Assembly: GCF_003347495.1 (NCBI RefSeq)
Contig: NZ_QCXY01000001.1
Coordinates: forward strand, 682,001 to 746,000
Reading direction: 5' to 3'
Length of the DNA: 64,000 bases
Origin: Pleomorphovibrio marinus
Lineage (GTDB): Bacteria > Bacteroidota > Bacteroidia > Cytophagales > Cyclobacteriaceae
Below, piece by piece: positions 61,679-64,000 of the stretch; position 1 is the first letter of the stretch; every line of letters starts with the position of its first letter. A program made the position numbers and the translations under genes. The notes beneath the pieces are model-generated. The model made no database searches. It had not been told where the DNA came from and was given only the letters and a program-made list of their open reading frames with translations.

Positions 61679-64000
61679 TTAAAAATCGCTATCATCATCA
61701 TCAAAGTCCCTGTCTCCCCTGTCGTCTCTTCCATTCCTATCCCTAAATCCTCCAAATCTCCAAGTAAATGCAATGGTACCTATCCTCGTTTCCCTGTTAA
61801 ACATCCGATCCTGAACAAAACGCTGGTCATCGTTTCTAATCCTGAAGATACGGGTGTTAAAAATATCACTAACATTCAATGTTATGGTTGCATTATCGTT
61901 GAATAGGTTTTTCCTGATACCTGCATTGATTCCCCAAAATGGCTCTAACTCCCCCTGTGGGAAAACAATAGGCCCCCTGTAATTGCCTTGAACTTGTAAG
62001 GTAAATAAATTGGGTATGGCCATGCTGGACAACAGGTTTACAGTCCAACTAAAGTTGCTATTGTTGAACCCCTCCTCAATATTATCCCCAAATATTTCTG
62101 AATAGAAAAAGTTTCCAGTCACGGTTGCATCCCACCAGTTGTTGATCTGCAACTGGTTAACTATCTCAAACCCGGTGCTATTCCTACGAGCCGCGTTTTC
62201 CCTGGTTTGAATCGCTATATTTTCATCTGTCAACCTTATGACTCGGGTGAGCACATTGGTGGAGGCCCTATGGTACACTGTAGCATTCATAAGATACCTT
62301 TCCCATCCTTTCATATAGCCAAACTCATAACTGTCTGTAAACTCAGGTTGTAAAAAGGGGTTTCCTATACTCAAATTAAGCAAATCCCTAACCCTGTATA
62401 TAGGAGACAATGACCACAGGTTTGGCCTTGAAATCCTTCTGCTGTAGTTGGCGGAAAACTCTTGTTCCTCACCCATGTCATAGCTCAAATACATGGAAGG
62501 AAAAAGATTAAAATAATTATTGACAATGGCCGCCTCTCTATCTCCTGCAAACCCAATTGTCTCTGTATATTCTGCTCTTAGCCCACCCTGATAACCAAAT
62601 TTTCCCAAGGTGTTTCTGTAAGCAAAATATCCGGCATAAACATCCTCCTTGAATCTGTAGCTGTTACTTAAGGTATCAATCATTACCGGTTGAAATTCGG
62701 TACCCTGATCACCCTGAAAAAAGTCCTGCTCCCTGTCCCATAAGGAAAATGTACCTTTTAAACCGGACTCTAATTCTCCGCCATTTTCAAAAGGCTTTAC
62801 ATAGTCCAACTGGAAAACGTACAAATCACTAGTCTGAGGCCTGTCATTTATTTGAAGCAAATAATTTGCAGGTACTTCTTCCATGGAGGGATTAAAAAAA
62901 GACTGCTCATACTCCTCAGTCTGCACCCTTTCATCTCGAGAATAGGACAAAGAAGTAAACAACTTTTGTCCCAAGGTATCTATTTCCCAATCATAATTTA
63001 ACCCGGTTTCAAAATTAAAGCTCTGCCTAACATCATCTTGATCCCGAACATACAGGCTATCCAAACCACGTTCGGTGTTGAGGTTTCTTTGGTTAAGCCG
63101 ATTAAAGCTTGTACGATCCCTAAAGTTGCCTTGGGCATAAAAACCTAGGGTACCTTTATCGGTTACGTTATAATCAAAGCCACCTCGAATCAGATGGGTA
63201 ATATCCACCCTTTCCCCGTAGGAATCCTGGTCCAAAAATTGGCTTATCCCAGGTATAAAATTTTCCCTAAAAGCCTCAGATTCCCTAAATGTCCTTCTAT
63301 TTTGGTAATTATAGGATGCGTAGTAATTTACCCGTCCAGCACCATAGTTTACGTTTATTCCGGCATTATACTTATCTCTTGTTCCAACAGATATATTGGC
63401 CTGACCATTCAGTCCAGTCTTTTCGTTTTTCTTCAATATAATATTGATGATACCTCCTACCCCTGCAGCGTCATATCGGGAAGAAGGGTTAGTGATCAGC
63501 TCCACAGATTTGATACTATTTGCTGGAAACTGCTCCAATATGGATTCTGCATCATCCCCGGAAAGGTTAGATGGTCTCCCGTTGATATAAATCAAAATAT
63601 CACCACTCCCTCTCATAGTGATTCCTCCTTCGTCATCCACCTGAATGGAAGGAAGGGTTTCCAAAAGCTCAGAGGCAGTAGCACCCTCTGCTACCACGCT
63701 GTTTTCTACATCGTACCTTCTCTTATCGATATCGGACTCAAAAATACTGGTTACTCCCTCCACCGTTACCTCATCCAAGCCAGTGGCACCAGAAAGCAAT
63801 TCTATATTTCCGAAATTGACATTTCTTTTATCGCCTAATGACACTTCCTTATAATAGCCATCATAACCTATAAAGCCAACCTTTAAGATATAATCTCCGG
63901 GCTGAGCAACAAAGTTGAAAGTTCCATCGATGTCCGACATGCCACCAGCTACTACAGAAGAGTCGGATTTGTCCAACAAGGCCACATTTGCAAACTCTAG
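61679..64000 (-). CDS. TonB-dependent-receptor-like outer-membrane beta-barrel protein, N-terminus beyond window
   Basis: The frame is open to the right edge: upstream of an in-frame GTG at 63985 it continues as LEFANVALLDK, a typical carboxypeptidase-regulatory-like strand, so the true start is outside. The visible 773 residues hold the end of that domain (IDGTFNFVAQPGDYILKVGF), a plug-like region (ELLETLPSIQVDDEGGITMR, SVELITNPSSRYDAAGVGGI) and a barrel of the outer membrane beta-barrel family 3 type. The C-terminus is an acidic tail (DRDFDDDDSDF) beyond the expected last strand TIAFTWRFGGF. No SusD partner is adjacent, so it is not a SusC. The substrate is unknown. Confidence 0.9.
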   Translation of the reverse strand, partial: LEFANVALLDKSDSSVVAGGMSDIDGTFNFVAQPGDYILKVGFIGYDGYYKEVSLGDKRNVNFGNIELLSGATGLDEVTVEGVTSIFESDIDKRRYDVENSVVAEGATASELLETLPSIQVDDEGGITMRGSGDILIYINGRPSNLSGDDAESILEQFPANSIKSVELITNPSSRYDAAGVGGIINIILKKNEKTGLNGQANISVGTRDKYNAGINVNYGAGRVNYYASYNYQNRRTFRESEAFRENFIPGISQFLDQDSYGERVDITHLIRGGFDYNVTDKGTLGFYAQGNFRDRTSFNRLNQRNLNTERGLDSLYVRDQDDVRQSFNFETGLNYDWEIDTLGQKLFTSLSYSRDERVQTEEYEQSFFNPSMEEVPANYLLQINDRPQTSDLYVFQLDYVKPFENGGELESGLKGTFSLWDREQDFFQGDQGTEFQPVMIDTLSNSYRFKEDVYAGYFAYRNTLGKFGYQGGLRAEYTETIGFAGDREAAIVNNYFNLFPSMYLSYDMGEEQEFSANYSRRISRPNLWSLSPIYRVRDLLNLSIGNPFLQPEFTDSYEFGYMKGWERYLMNATVYHRASTNVLTRVIRLTDENIAIQTRENAARRNSTGFEIVNQLQINNWWDATVTGNFFYSEIFGDNIEEGFNNSNFSWTVNLLSSMAIPNLFTLQVQGNYRGPIVFPQGELEPFWGINAGIRKNLFNDNATITLNVSDIFNTRIFRIRNDDQRFVQDRMFNRETRIGTIAFTWRFGGFRDRNGRDDRGDRDFDDDDSDF

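Overview
The window is about 64 kb of chromosome from a Bacteroidota bacterium. It is most likely in the order Cytophagales and near Cyclobacteriaceae, but that placement is inferred from gene content and no rRNA gene is present to test it. The evidence includes a SusC/SusD pair, a PorP/SprF-type outer-membrane protein, surface-lipoprotein export signals, an Na+-NQR operon, and promoters of the Bacteroidota type (TTTG, about 19 nt, TAnnTTTG). No phage, complete insertion sequence, CRISPR array, tRNA or rRNA was found.

Layout: 1-11.4 kb is a glycan-degradation locus. A leftward arm holds a PKD lipoprotein and a GH95 enzyme cut by the window edge. A rightward operon of six tightly packed genes holds an Asp/Glu racemase-like protein, a five-bladed-propeller glycosidase, DUF5703, GH127, a clan GH-A-like enzyme and a DUF1593 protein. 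From 11.6 to 18.3 kb come pruA, a HAD phosphatase with an ArsR-type regulator, a carboxypeptidase-regulatory-like protein, UPF0158, PorP/SprF and a secreted esterase. A frameshifted DUF417 remnant precedes htpG (18.9-20.8 kb). From 21.4 to 25.4 kb are a BlaI/BlaR1-type pair, an NRDE-family gene and ypdA. From 25.4 to 35.7 kb are a histidine kinase, ade, cmk, ispH, nqrABCDE (no nqrF) and a DUF502 protein.

From 36 to 38.7 kb are the two subunits of an aldehyde/isoquinoline-oxidoreductase-type molybdoenzyme. From 38.7 to 47 kb, SusC, SusD and a large FG-GAP/UnbV lipoprotein read leftward. From 47.5 to 53.9 kb an NRAMP-related transporter lacking the usual metal-binding motifs lies opposite a four-gene cluster: two amidohydrolases, a SelA-like PLP enzyme and a RidA-family protein, every one with an export signal. 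From 53.9 kb to the end are MscS, a LOG-family protein, a lytic transglycosylase, an AsmA-like protein, uvrA and a TonB-receptor-like barrel cut by the right edge.

Three observations stand out. First, the 49-53.9 kb cluster looks like an entirely periplasmic route for hydrolysing an acylated or cyclic amino compound, followed by PLP chemistry and RidA clean-up of a reactive imine. Second, an interspersed repeat of about 90-150 bp occurs at least six times, and in five cases its end coincides with the start codon of an unrelated gene. Third, the blaI intergenic region carries three perfect TACGA-N6-TCGTA dyads placed on a recognisable promoter.
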